DNA of 32,518 bases, from the NCBI GenBank assembly GCA_014191975.1, contig BJHG01000019.1, forward strand, positions 1-32,518, given 5' to 3'. Shown piece by piece: positions 1 to 8,691 of the stretch; positions within the stretch are counted from its first letter, which is position 1; every line of letters begins with the position of its first letter. Under the pieces are notes generated by a model. It searched no databases. It worked only from the letters and a program-made list of their open reading frames with translations, and was not told the origin of the DNA. The position numbers and the translations under genes were made by a program. The DNA comes from Methylococcaceae bacterium. Lineage in GTDB: Bacteria; Pseudomonadota; Gammaproteobacteria; Methylococcales; Methylomonadaceae.

Positions 1-1
1 T

Positions 2-88
2 GTGCGTGGCCATGCAAAAGTCATGTGTCACTTGATGTTTGGTATTTTGGCGCTCACAGCGAATCAGATGCTGATGTTAGTCACCTGA
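2..88 (+). mobile_element. 3' end of a DDE-type transposase gene (remnant or cut by window edge)
   Basis: The frame starting at base 2 is open to a TGA at 86-88 and reads about 28 residues, with VRGHAKVMCHLMFG followed by LALTAN. This resembles the extreme C-terminus of IS4/IS5/IS1182-like DDE transposases, which often end with an arginine-rich start, a conserved HLMFG-like helix and a hydrophobic tail. The rest of the gene lies outside the window, so it cannot be said whether the element is intact. No terminal inverted repeat could be identified after the stop. Confidence 0.5.
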
Positions 89-552
89 CTATTCAACTGA
101 TCGATTGAAAATGCGATTTTTTGAGTTTATAGGACGACTATGCTCTAAATTTGAGAAAAACCAAGTTATTCGCGACAATTCTCCTGTGAATGAACAACAT
201 TTTTAAAAAATTATGGTTTAGCATGGGTTAATCCCAACACACACTATTAAAACACATTAGTTTTGCAAGAGCCTCCATATTACTATTATTTTAGAATGTC
301 GTCTAATTCCAATAGAATTAGTACTATTGGAATTTTTTTGTGGTGCTGTGTCATCGATTTCTCATGAAATAATATGAAACCAATAGGCTTTTGCTTTCAG
401 AATAAGTAGCACAAACCGTGATTTCACAAACTGGAGATTTCAACAAATGCGTTACATAAGCAAAGTTAAAATTAACAAAATGTCAGCTTGTGTGTGATTA
501 TGGAATAATGCACAACAGTGAATTACAAAAATAAATCAAATACGGAGGACGT
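89..552. other. Non-coding stretch between transposase remnant and yajD
   Basis: No convincing reading frame is present on either strand. The stretch holds one good intrinsic terminator (305-339) and, at its end, the Shine-Dalgarno GGAGG at 544-548 for the next gene. It is visibly A/T-rich. No clear sigma70 promoter with proper spacing was found. It probably contains the end of the insertion element and the leader of the yajD-like gene. Confidence 0.5.
305..339 (+). terminator. Rho-independent terminator
   Basis: A perfect 11-bp stem (305-315 pairing with 324-334) with an 8-base loop is followed by a run of seven T (333-339). It would stop + strand transcription arriving from the transposase side and so insulate the downstream genes. 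Confidence 0.8.
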
Positions 553-942
553 ATGACCATTAAAAAAGTCGCATTAAACCAAGATAAACTAAATCAAATC
601 GTCACAGATGCCCGTAAAAATCAAACCGAGCATGAAAAATCGTATCGAGGACAAGCCTTAAAAATGTATCCGCATATTTGCGGACGTTGTACACGAGAAT
701 TTACGAATGCAAATTTAACGGAGTTAACAGTTCATCACCGCAATCATAATCACGATGATAATCCTGCTGATGGTAGCAATTGGGAGCTTTTGTGTGTGTA
801 TTGTCACGATAATGAGCATCAACGTTTTGAAGAAACACGTTTTGGTTCAGGTTCAAATGGTTCAACAAATGTGCCACTTGGTTCACATAATCCGTTTGCA
901 AATCTGAAAGGTTTGCTTGATGCGTCAAAATCTAAAACGTGA
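553..942 (+). CDS. yajD: YajD-like HNH nuclease family protein
   Basis: The 129-residue product matches the YajD family of small HNH proteins. It has a zinc-type CGRC at about residues 43-46, then LTVHHRNHNHDDNP (HH of the HNH core), DGSNWELLCVYCHDNEH with the second CxxC pair and final histidine, and the family C-terminal NPFANLK. The start is well supported by GGAGG at 544-548, four bases before ATG. The cellular role of YajD is not established; the fold predicts metal-dependent nucleic-acid cleavage. It is followed after 46 bases by the carbon-uptake operon on the same strand, but nothing links the two functionally. Confidence 0.85.
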   Translation: MTIKKVALNQDKLNQIVTDARKNQTEHEKSYRGQALKMYPHICGRCTREFTNANLTELTVHHRNHNHDDNPADGSNWELLCVYCHDNEHQRFEETRFGSGSNGSTNVPLGSHNPFANLKGLLDASKSKT

Positions 943-966
943 TATTTGTACAAAACGTGTTATTTG
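934..966 (+). repeat. Tandem direct repeat upstream of the carbon-uptake operon
   Basis: Two 15-base copies, AAAACGTGATATTTG at 934-948 and AAAACGTGTTATTTG at 952-966, differ at one base and are spaced 18 bases start to start. They overlap the end of yajD and lie 22 bases before the first NuoM-like gene. The position would suit a regulator-binding site, but no regulator is known and chance is possible in A/T-rich DNA. Confidence 0.35.
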
Positions 967-988
967 AATTCACCAACTTTAGATATTC

Positions 989-2467
989 ATGAATATACTC
1001 AGTACGTTACTTTGGACACCGGCATTTGGCGCGTTATTACTTGCCTTTATTTCGTATAAAAACATCCGTTTAATTCGTTCAATTGCTTACCTTTCGACGA
1101 TTTTTGCTTTTTTGTTGAGTTGTAAGTTATTGCTTGATTTTGATTCGTCGAATGTCGATTTACAGTTTTTTGAGTATCAGTCGCTCAACCCTAAAATGGG
1201 TAGCAGTTACGCTTTAGGTGTAGATGGTTTGTCTTTGCCTATGGTTGTTTTGGCAACATTACTCACTTGTATTTCTTTGATTGCTTCATACACCATAAAC
1301 GAGCGTGTGAAAGGTTATCACATCTGTTTATTGATGCTTGAATTTGGCATGTTGGGTGTATTTTTGGCGCAAGATTGGGCAGTTTTTTATATTTTTTGGG
1401 AAGTCACTCTCATACCCCTGTTTTTTCTTATCGACCGATGGGGTGGAAAACGTCGTCACGCTGCCAGCCTTAACTTCGTGCTTTACACGATGGGCGGTTC
1501 GATTTTCATGTTAATTAGCCTAATTGCCGCTTATGAATATGTGCCAGAACACGTTTCGTTAATGCAAGCGATGACCGCTGTTTCTGAGAACATGCCAAAA
1601 GATGAACAAGTTTGGGTTTTATTGGGTTTTCTGATTGGTTTTGGTGTGAAAATGCCAATTTTTCCATTGCATGGTTGGTTGCCGCTTGCACACGTTGAAG
1701 CCCCGAGTCCTGTCAGTATTTTGCTTTCAGGTGTGTTACTCAAAATGGGGGCTTATGGCTTAATTCGTGCGATTGTGATGTTGCCAGCAGCGGCACAAAC
1801 TCTGCAACCGTTACTGATTTTTCTCGCATTATTTGGCATGATTTACGGTGGTTTGCTTGCGTGGCGACAAAGCGATTTAAAAGCCATGGTCGCATATTCA
1901 TCGGTTAGTCATTTGGGAATTGTTTTGCTTGGCATTGCTTGCTTAAATCAAAGGGGATTAACAGGAGCAGTGTTACAAATGACTGCTCACGGCTTGATTG
2001 CAGGCGCGTTATTTTTACTGGTTGGTTTGCTTTATGAACGCACGCACACCCGCGATATTCAAGATTACAGCGCGTTAATCAAAGTCATGCCACGTTTTAC
2101 ATTTTTAACAACCATCGTTTTACTTGCCGCAATGGGATTACCTGGTTCGGTTGGATTTATCGCCGAATTTTATGCATTGCTAGGTGGTTTTGAGAAATGG
2201 GGCGCATTGATGGTATTTTTCAGTTTGAGTATTCTTATCAGCGCGGCATATTCGATGCGAACCATTGGATTGTTATTTACTGGTACCACCAAACCCGCAA
2301 TGGAAAAAATTGCCGATTTGAATACACATGACACGCTCGCCGCAGGATTTTTAGTTTTGGGCATTGTATTTTTTGGTTTATTGCCCGCGTCGATGATTGA
2401 TTTATCGCTAGCAACTATCACCAAAATGAATGACGTTATTCAATTGCAAATTAAGCCTTTGACCTAA
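989..2467 (+). CDS. NuoM/NdhD-like proton-channel subunit 1 of the DAB-type operon
   Basis: This 492-residue polytopic membrane protein belongs to the Mrp/NuoM/NuoL antiporter-like family. The family's charged residues are present: the glutamate in FWEVTL (E138) and the lysine in GFGVKMPIFPLHGWLP (K221), followed by a GFIAEF glutamate near the C-terminal end. About 13-14 hydrophobic segments can be seen. No other complex I genes (nuoA-K) surround it. It sits 2 bases before dabA, which argues for a role in energising inorganic-carbon uptake rather than respiration, analogous to NdhD3/NdhF3 with CupA in cyanobacterial NDH-1MS. No good Shine-Dalgarno precedes the ATG, but the start matches the usual N-terminus. 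Confidence 0.85.
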   Translation: MNILSTLLWTPAFGALLLAFISYKNIRLIRSIAYLSTIFAFLLSCKLLLDFDSSNVDLQFFEYQSLNPKMGSSYALGVDGLSLPMVVLATLLTCISLIASYTINERVKGYHICLLMLEFGMLGVFLAQDWAVFYIFWEVTLIPLFFLIDRWGGKRRHAASLNFVLYTMGGSIFMLISLIAAYEYVPEHVSLMQAMTAVSENMPKDEQVWVLLGFLIGFGVKMPIFPLHGWLPLAHVEAPSPVSILLSGVLLKMGAYGLIRAIVMLPAAAQTLQPLLIFLALFGMIYGGLLAWRQSDLKAMVAYSSVSHLGIVLLGIACLNQRGLTGAVLQMTAHGLIAGALFLLVGLLYERTHTRDIQDYSALIKVMPRFTFLTTIVLLAAMGLPGSVGFIAEFYALLGGFEKWGALMVFFSLSILISAAYSMRTIGLLFTGTTKPAMEKIADLNTHDTLAAGFLVLGIVFFGLLPASMIDLSLATITKMNDVIQLQIKPLT

Positions 2468-2469
2468 AT

Positions 2470-5400
2470 ATGAAATCAACACATTCCCATTCTGCGCGTG
2501 AGCAAATTTTGCATGCTTTGCATCACCTAGACCACATTCTGCCCGCACAAGCTCCGATTTTAAATTTCGTGCATCACAATACGATTCACGGTTTTCAGCA
2601 TTTGCCGTTTGAAGAAGCCTTAGCCGAATTTGAAAAATTGACGGGAATTGAAGGTTATTTGCCTGAAGCGCAACATCGCACCTTTTACGAAAAAGGGCGA
2701 ATTGATGACAGTGATTTATTTGCCGCTTTGTCTGCAAATGCGAATTTGCAAAGTGAGCAAATTTTCTGTGAATTACCGAATAGAAAAATTTATCGCAAAG
2801 AGCTTTATCGTTTGGCAATGTTGTTTGATTTTTCAGCGATTTCTGCCAGTCAATTTACTTGGAAAATACAAGAATCAAACGTTTTAAAGCCAAATGAATC
2901 CTTGTGGCAACACATTTTAGACAAACTGGATTTGACAGAAACCGAATTACACGTTGAAGATTTATTCGATTTAACGCCTGAGCAAGTAGCAAATTGGCAA
3001 AATTCAAATTCAAAGCAACACGTTGAAGAATCGCTCACTAAATCATTTTCTGAAATTGGAAATACCGTCACTTTACGCGGATTTATTGCTAATTTAACTG
3101 GTATGGATTGTCTTAATTTTGTGCGTCCGCAACTTATTCGACTTTGTGCCAGTGCCTTAGATGAGGGCGTAGCAGCATGGTCTGTGCCAAATCGAAGTGA
3201 CACGGGTTTGTATGGAATGTGGCGAGCAATGCTTGATTATGATGCCAATGCTTTTTTGGCAGAATTGCCGAATGCACCTGAATTACTCGCGCAACTTCCT
3301 GATGATGTGATTGATACGATTATTTTTCATCTTGAAGCGCAACACATTCCACAAGAAAAATGGGACGGTTATTTACAGCGACTTGCGTTAGAAATTCCAG
3401 GTTGGGCGGGAATGATAAATTGGCGCGAACAACATCTTGAATACACAACTGAAAACGATATAAAACCCAAACTTGCAGATTTTTTAGCGATTCGTTTAAC
3501 GCTCGATAGACTATATTTGAATCAAATTTGCCGTGATTTTTGGCAATGCGACGCACGGCTAGACAAATTACAAACGTATTTTGAGAGAAATTTAGCAGAG
3601 TTTAGCGTTCGCAGTGAGTTTTATGCTGGGAATTTGCCTGAATATCTCAGTCAACAAGCGCAAGATGTATTGAATAAACCCTCTATCAAAAATAATTTTG
3701 AACAACTCGCCGATTTAATTTCGACGTGGCAAAACAGTCCTTTAGCTAAAACTAAAGAATCCATTTATGACGAAGGTTGGCGATTATTTTGCTTGTGTCA
3801 GCATTTGGATTTAAACGCTGCGAAAATCGAAGCGTTATCAAGTGATTTATTGCGTGAAATGTTGAAATTACTTGATGATTTTAACGATGAAGAACGCAAT
3901 AAAATTTGGTTAGTTGCTTATGAACGGCATTATCGAAATCAAATTTTTCATGGATTAACCGAAAATTATCAGCGTGGACGTTGGTATAAACGTGAAAAAC
4001 GCCCGTCTGCTCAATTGATTTTTTGCATGGATGACAGAGAAGAAGCGATTCGTCGGCATTTAGAAGAATTAAATCCAGAAATTGAAACGCTGGGTGCAGC
4101 GGGATTTTTTGGTGTTCCGATGAATTACAAAGGTTTGGACGATGAAAAAGTCACGCCACTTTGTCCAGTCGTCGTTGTGCCAAGTCATGAAGTGCAAGAA
4201 ATCCCAACAGAACAAGGTTTGTCTGTTTTGCCCACGCATCAAAGTGGACGTAAAAAATTATTGCAAGCGGCGAATGTTTTGCATCAAAGTTTGCGTCGCA
4301 ACACGGTCTTATCTTATCCGTTGATTGATGTTTTCGCACCTTTTACGCTGGCGAATTTGCTTGGAAAATCGTTAATTCCAAAACCACAAAATAGTTTGAT
4401 GAATGGGCTTACACGATTTTTTATGCCTGAACCTGAAACAAAATTGCATTTTTCAGCTGAAAATAATAGTCGAGTTGCAACGCCCGAATTGCCGCGTTTA
4501 GGTTTTACTGACATCGAACAAGCTGATCGCGTGGCAGGATTTTTACGCAATACGGGCTTAACTTATGGTTTTGCTGAGATTGTGGTTTTAATGGGTCATG
4601 GTTCGATTAGCCAAAATAATCCACATTTAGCCGCTTACGATTGTGGCGCGTGTAGTGGAAGGCACGGTGGTCCAAATGCACGAGTATTTGCCGCAATGGC
4701 AAATCGTCCTGAAATTAGGATTCTACTGGCAGAGCGTGGCATTGAAATTCCAACCGATACTTGGTTTGTAGGTTCAGAACACAATACTTGTAACGAAATT
4801 ATTGATTGGTACGACGTAAATGAAATATCAATCGAAAGGGCAAACGCATTCAAAGAATTACAACAACAATTACAACACGCTCAAAAAATGTCAGCGCATG
4901 AACGTTGCCGTCGTTTAGCGTCTGCACCAAAAAATCCCACACCTTCTAAAGCCTTGTTCCACATTCAAGAACGCGCCACTGATTTTTCTCAAGCACGCCC
5001 AGAATTAGGTCATGCAACGAATGCCTTTGCTGTTGTTGGACGTAGAGCGTTAACACAAGGTGCTTTTTTTGATAGACGTGCTTTTTTGATTTCTTACGAC
5101 CCAACGCAAGACCCAGAAGGTAAAACACTTGAAGGTATTTTACTTGCGGTTGGGCCTGTGGGTGCGGGGATTAACTTGGAATACTATTTTTCAACCGTGA
5201 ACAATGAGCGTTTTGGTTGCAGCACCAAAATACCTCATAACATCACGGGTTTATTTGCCGTCATGGAAGGTGCAAGTAGTGATTTACGAACGGGTTTACC
5301 AAGGCAAATGATTGAAATTCATGAGGCGATGCGTTTGCAAATTATTGTTGAAGCCAAAACGAGTGTTTTAGAACAAATTTATGCAAGGCAACCGAGTTTA

Positions 5401-5601
5401 AGTGAGTTAATTGGTGGTGGTTGGGTACATTTGAGTGCGAAAGATCCCGATTCAGAAGACATTTTTGTATTTGAACGCGGCGTTGGTTTTGTACGTTGGC
5501 AAGCTGAAAAACAAAATTTGCCGATTTATGAAAAATCATCGGATTATTATCCAAATCACAGTGAACCGTTACCACCTGTGTTAATTAAACAACCTGAATA
5601 A
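2470..5601 (+). CDS. dabA: DabA (DUF2309), CO2-hydrating subunit of the DAB inorganic-carbon pump
   Basis: The 1043-residue protein is a DUF2309/UPF0753 member. DabA is a cytoplasmic, beta-carbonic-anhydrase-like zinc protein that works with the membrane protein DabB to accumulate bicarbonate, thought to be driven by ion gradients. The expected zinc site is complete: C519 and D521 in FCMDDRE, H710 in MGHGS, and C725 in YDCGACSGRHGG. The C-x-D and H-x14-C spacings equal those reported for the characterised Halothiobacillus DabA (C351/D353/H524/C539), so the fold is conserved but about 170 residues are added before the site. The gene starts 2 bases after the NuoM-like stop and ends 2 bases before the NuoL-like start, so it is co-transcribed with them. 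Confidence 0.93.
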   Translation: MKSTHSHSAREQILHALHHLDHILPAQAPILNFVHHNTIHGFQHLPFEEALAEFEKLTGIEGYLPEAQHRTFYEKGRIDDSDLFAALSANANLQSEQIFCELPNRKIYRKELYRLAMLFDFSAISASQFTWKIQESNVLKPNESLWQHILDKLDLTETELHVEDLFDLTPEQVANWQNSNSKQHVEESLTKSFSEIGNTVTLRGFIANLTGMDCLNFVRPQLIRLCASALDEGVAAWSVPNRSDTGLYGMWRAMLDYDANAFLAELPNAPELLAQLPDDVIDTIIFHLEAQHIPQEKWDGYLQRLALEIPGWAGMINWREQHLEYTTENDIKPKLADFLAIRLTLDRLYLNQICRDFWQCDARLDKLQTYFERNLAEFSVRSEFYAGNLPEYLSQQAQDVLNKPSIKNNFEQLADLISTWQNSPLAKTKESIYDEGWRLFCLCQHLDLNAAKIEALSSDLLREMLKLLDDFNDEERNKIWLVAYERHYRNQIFHGLTENYQRGRWYKREKRPSAQLIFCMDDREEAIRRHLEELNPEIETLGAAGFFGVPMNYKGLDDEKVTPLCPVVVVPSHEVQEIPTEQGLSVLPTHQSGRKKLLQAANVLHQSLRRNTVLSYPLIDVFAPFTLANLLGKSLIPKPQNSLMNGLTRFFMPEPETKLHFSAENNSRVATPELPRLGFTDIEQADRVAGFLRNTGLTYGFAEIVVLMGHGSISQNNPHLAAYDCGACSGRHGGPNARVFAAMANRPEIRILLAERGIEIPTDTWFVGSEHNTCNEIIDWYDVNEISIERANAFKELQQQLQHAQKMSAHERCRRLASAPKNPTPSKALFHIQERATDFSQARPELGHATNAFAVVGRRALTQGAFFDRRAFLISYDPTQDPEGKTLEGILLAVGPVGAGINLEYYFSTVNNERFGCSTKIPHNITGLFAVMEGASSDLRTGLPRQMIEIHEAMRLQIIVEAKTSVLEQIYARQPSLSELIGGGWVHLSAKDPDSEDIFVFERGVGFVRWQAEKQNLPIYEKSSDYYPNHSEPLPPVLIKQPE

Positions 5602-5603
5602 TT

Positions 5604-7166
5604 ATGAAAAATTTAGTCGTCTTTATTCCTCTAATTCCTTTACTTGCAGCCAGTTACATTGGGGTTTTGCATTTATTTAGCGTTCTCGACGGTGAAAAAA
5701 GTGAACGAATCACCGCCCGAATGGCAAATTATGCAATTGGACTTTCTTGTTTGTTGGCTTTAGCACTTTTGGGAACAGATTTATTTTCTCAAAATAACGA
5801 TGTTTTAATCGTTGGCGAATGGCTAAATGTCAATGATTTATCCATTCAACTCCGTTTTTTTACGCATGGATTTAGCCTAAAACTTGCCGCTTTATTTTCG
5901 ATTTTATTATTCATTGTGACGCGCTTTGCCGTGAATTATATGCACCGCGAGGCAGGTTTTCACCGCTTCTTTTTTGTGTTGAGTTTATTTTCAGCGGCAA
6001 TGCTAATGCTCGTTTTATCTGCTAACACTGTCGGCACATTTATCGGTTGGGAAATTGCGGGGCTTTGTTCGTATTTGCTGATTGGTTATATGTACGATAG
6101 ACAAACTGCAACCCAAAATGCCACACGAGTTTTTATTACAAATCGCATTGGTGATGCGGGTTTTGTCGCGGGCATTGGTTTGGGTTATCTTTGGTTAGGC
6201 AACACAAATTGGCTTGAAATGGGCGAATTGGCAAATCCACTTTCTAATCAACAAGCAGAATTATGTGCATTTTGTTTTGCCTTAGCGGCATTTGTGAAAT
6301 CTGCTCAATTGCCTTTTACGCCTTGGCTGGCGCGTGCAATGGAAGGTCCTACGCCGTCGAGTGCTATTTTTTACGGCTCGGTGATGATTCACGCTGGCGT
6401 TTATTTGTTATTTTTGATTCAACCTTTATTAGCTCACGCGCCACTCGTTTCAATGTTGATTGCCATTGTCGGATTATTTACCGCGATTTATGCGACGGTT
6501 GTTGGGCTAACGCAAACCGATATAAAAAGTTCACTAATTTTTGCAACGTCAGGGCAACTCGGATTATTGTTTTTGGAATGTGGTTTAGGTTTTTGGGAAT
6601 TGGCGATTTGGCATTTGTGCGCTCATGCCACAGTTCGAGCTTATCAATTACTTACTGCGCCATCGTTGCTGGTCAATGTCGCAAATAATCCGATAAAACC
6701 TGTTAATGCTTATTTGGCAAAAAATACCCGTTTTTATACTTACGCTTTGCAACGTTTTTGGCTTGAACCGTTAACGGATTTAATCATTGTTAAACCCATT
6801 CAAAACCTTGCAAGTGATTTGAATTATTTTGACAGACACATTCTGGATAATCTAATGGGTTCACCTGCGCCAGCCATTCGTGCAATTTCAAGTTTAGCGC
6901 AAGCCAAAGAACAACAAATTGGCGCACATCTTAATAACAACGAGAATTCATTTGCTCAAGGCAGTGGTTTTGCGGGGAAAATTACCCAATGGACAGCAGA
7001 TATATTAGATTGGTTTGAAAGTCGTTTCATTTTGCGAGGTGTTTCAAAAGACGCGATTGATTACGGTAAGCGTTTAGGACGGATTTGCCAATCTTGTGAA
7101 TTGATGTTGCTCAAACCGCGCTATTTAGCCTTATTTGTTTTCATTACTTTGCTGGTTGCTTTCTAA
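5604..7166 (+). CDS. dabB: DabB-like NuoL/NdhF-family membrane subunit
   Basis: This 520-residue protein has a NuoL/NdhF-type core: GWEIAGLCSYLLIG carries the conserved glutamate (E150) and FVKSAQLPFTPWL the conserved lysine (K232), followed by the family signature AMEGPTPSSA. It is shorter than complex I NuoL (about 610) and lacks a recognisable long lateral-helix arm. That length, and its place directly after dabA, fit DabB, the membrane partner that conducts cations while DabA hydrates CO2. Its last hydrophobic segment ends right at the stop. One base separates it from the next gene's ATG. Confidence 0.85.
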   Translation: MKNLVVFIPLIPLLAASYIGVLHLFSVLDGEKSERITARMANYAIGLSCLLALALLGTDLFSQNNDVLIVGEWLNVNDLSIQLRFFTHGFSLKLAALFSILLFIVTRFAVNYMHREAGFHRFFFVLSLFSAAMLMLVLSANTVGTFIGWEIAGLCSYLLIGYMYDRQTATQNATRVFITNRIGDAGFVAGIGLGYLWLGNTNWLEMGELANPLSNQQAELCAFCFALAAFVKSAQLPFTPWLARAMEGPTPSSAIFYGSVMIHAGVYLLFLIQPLLAHAPLVSMLIAIVGLFTAIYATVVGLTQTDIKSSLIFATSGQLGLLFLECGLGFWELAIWHLCAHATVRAYQLLTAPSLLVNVANNPIKPVNAYLAKNTRFYTYALQRFWLEPLTDLIIVKPIQNLASDLNYFDRHILDNLMGSPAPAIRAISSLAQAKEQQIGAHLNNNENSFAQGSGFAGKITQWTADILDWFESRFILRGVSKDAIDYGKRLGRICQSCELMLLKPRYLALFVFITLLVAF

Positions 7167-7167
7167 A

Positions 7168-8691
7168 ATGGCGTTGGATATTTCCGTTAGTTCTTGGTCA
7201 GACGTTGCACAATTTCCGCTGCTGACTACTCTCACCCTTGTACCGTTAATTGCGATGATTGCCGTCTGGTACGCGAATTCTAAAAAACAAGCCTGGATTT
7301 TTGCGTATTTTGGCGCAAGCATTAACGTACTTTTGAGTGGTTATTTACTTTGGCTATTTGATGACAATAAACAAGGCATTCAGCTTGCCGAACAATTTGA
7401 TTTATTCGGCTTGCATTATCGTGTGGGTTTGGACGGCGTAAATGTTTTGTTTATCCCGTTGACAGCAATTTTGACATTGCTGGCGTTAATTTATAGTTCG
7501 ATTACGCGCCACGCTGAAGATAAATGTTTTATTTCAGCGTTGCTAGGTTATCAAGCTATTTTAATTGGTGCATTTTCAGCGTTGAATGTAATGCAATTTT
7601 GGTTGTGGTCTGCAATGGAACTCGCGCCTGTGATTTACTTAACGCTTCATGCAGGAACGGGGCAAAATCGCAAAAAACTGGTCACGCTTTTGGTGCAATA
7701 CTGGGGTAGCGGACTGCTGATGACGTTTATTGGCTTTTTGGTTTTAGGGCTTGGCGTGGATGATAATCAGACAAGTTTTGACTGGCTCACGTTAGTTCAA
7801 AATAATGACCATTTGCACCATCATATTTTAATTTTTGTGTTGCTATTTTATGGCTTTGCGGTGCGAATGCCGCTGTTTCCATTTCACGGTTGGCTACCGA
7901 TTTTAGCTGAACACGGCACGGTTGCCAGCGCAGCGATTTTTATCGTTGGCTTGAAATTGGGAATTTATGCCGTGATTCGTTTCATTTTACCTTTAGTGCC
8001 GCTGGTCGCCGAACATTGGGCAAACTTTGTAGTATTACTTGGTTTAATCAGTATTTTTTACGGCGCATTGCTCGCATTGATGCAAATTAACATTCGTCGT
8101 TTGTTAGCATTCGCGGTGATTAGCCACACAGGAATGCTGATTATTGGTATTTTTTCATTTGACGAACACGGTTTGGAAGGCACGATTTTATTGTCACTCA
8201 CTTACGGTTTAGCTACAGCGGGAATGCTATTTTGCGTAGGCTTAATTTACGAACGTACACGAACGGCTTTTATTCCACGTTTAGGCGGTTTGTTTGATTC
8301 AAATACACCGATTGGTTTGCTGTTTTTAATCAGCGCGTTAAGCACAATGGTCATGCCTGGCACACCTGGATTTGATGCCGCGCATTTGCTTTTAGAAGGC
8401 TCAATTGAACAACACGGCTGGTGGGTGGCAATTACGATTTTAATCGGTAATGTTTTAGCAACCGCGTTTTTATTATGGACATTTCAACGGCTATTTATTG
8501 CGAATTGTAATCGAACGATTCAACCTTATGGCAGTTTGCATCATCCTGTTTTTAGCGAAAGTGTGATTGTTTTAGCGATTAGTTTGCTGTTAATTGGAAC
8601 AGGTTTTGACACCACACCGCTACTTGATTTTATTGATAAAAAAGCCGCTAGCATTAGTAGTTCTTATCCAAAACTCACACATCAACCATGA
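7168..8691 (+). CDS. NuoM-like subunit 2 with Arg in place of the channel Lys
   Basis: This is a 507-residue NuoM-family membrane protein. The ATG at 7168 lies one base after the upstream stop and is preferred over an in-frame TTG at 7135 inside dabB. The glutamate of the fifth helix is kept (E151 in WSAMELAPV), but the key lysine of the seventh helix is replaced by arginine (R233 in GFAVRMPLFPFHGWLP). The later acidic position, a GFxAEF-like motif in its paralogues, reads GFDAAH. This suggests a subunit with altered or lost proton translocation, perhaps structural. It overlaps the next gene by four bases (ATGA), so translation is coupled. Confidence 0.82.
   Translation: MALDISVSSWSDVAQFPLLTTLTLVPLIAMIAVWYANSKKQAWIFAYFGASINVLLSGYLLWLFDDNKQGIQLAEQFDLFGLHYRVGLDGVNVLFIPLTAILTLLALIYSSITRHAEDKCFISALLGYQAILIGAFSALNVMQFWLWSAMELAPVIYLTLHAGTGQNRKKLVTLLVQYWGSGLLMTFIGFLVLGLGVDDNQTSFDWLTLVQNNDHLHHHILIFVLLFYGFAVRMPLFPFHGWLPILAEHGTVASAAIFIVGLKLGIYAVIRFILPLVPLVAEHWANFVVLLGLISIFYGALLALMQINIRRLLAFAVISHTGMLIIGIFSFDEHGLEGTILLSLTYGLATAGMLFCVGLIYERTRTAFIPRLGGLFDSNTPIGLLFLISALSTMVMPGTPGFDAAHLLLEGSIEQHGWWVAITILIGNVLATAFLLWTFQRLFIANCNRTIQPYGSLHHPVFSESVIVLAISLLLIGTGFDTTPLLDFIDKKAASISSSYPKLTHQP

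Noticed and set aside
7135-7167. TTG start giving an 11-residue longer second NuoM-like protein
   Set aside because: It lies inside the dabB-like gene; the ATG at 7168 directly follows that gene's stop and gives a normal N-terminus.
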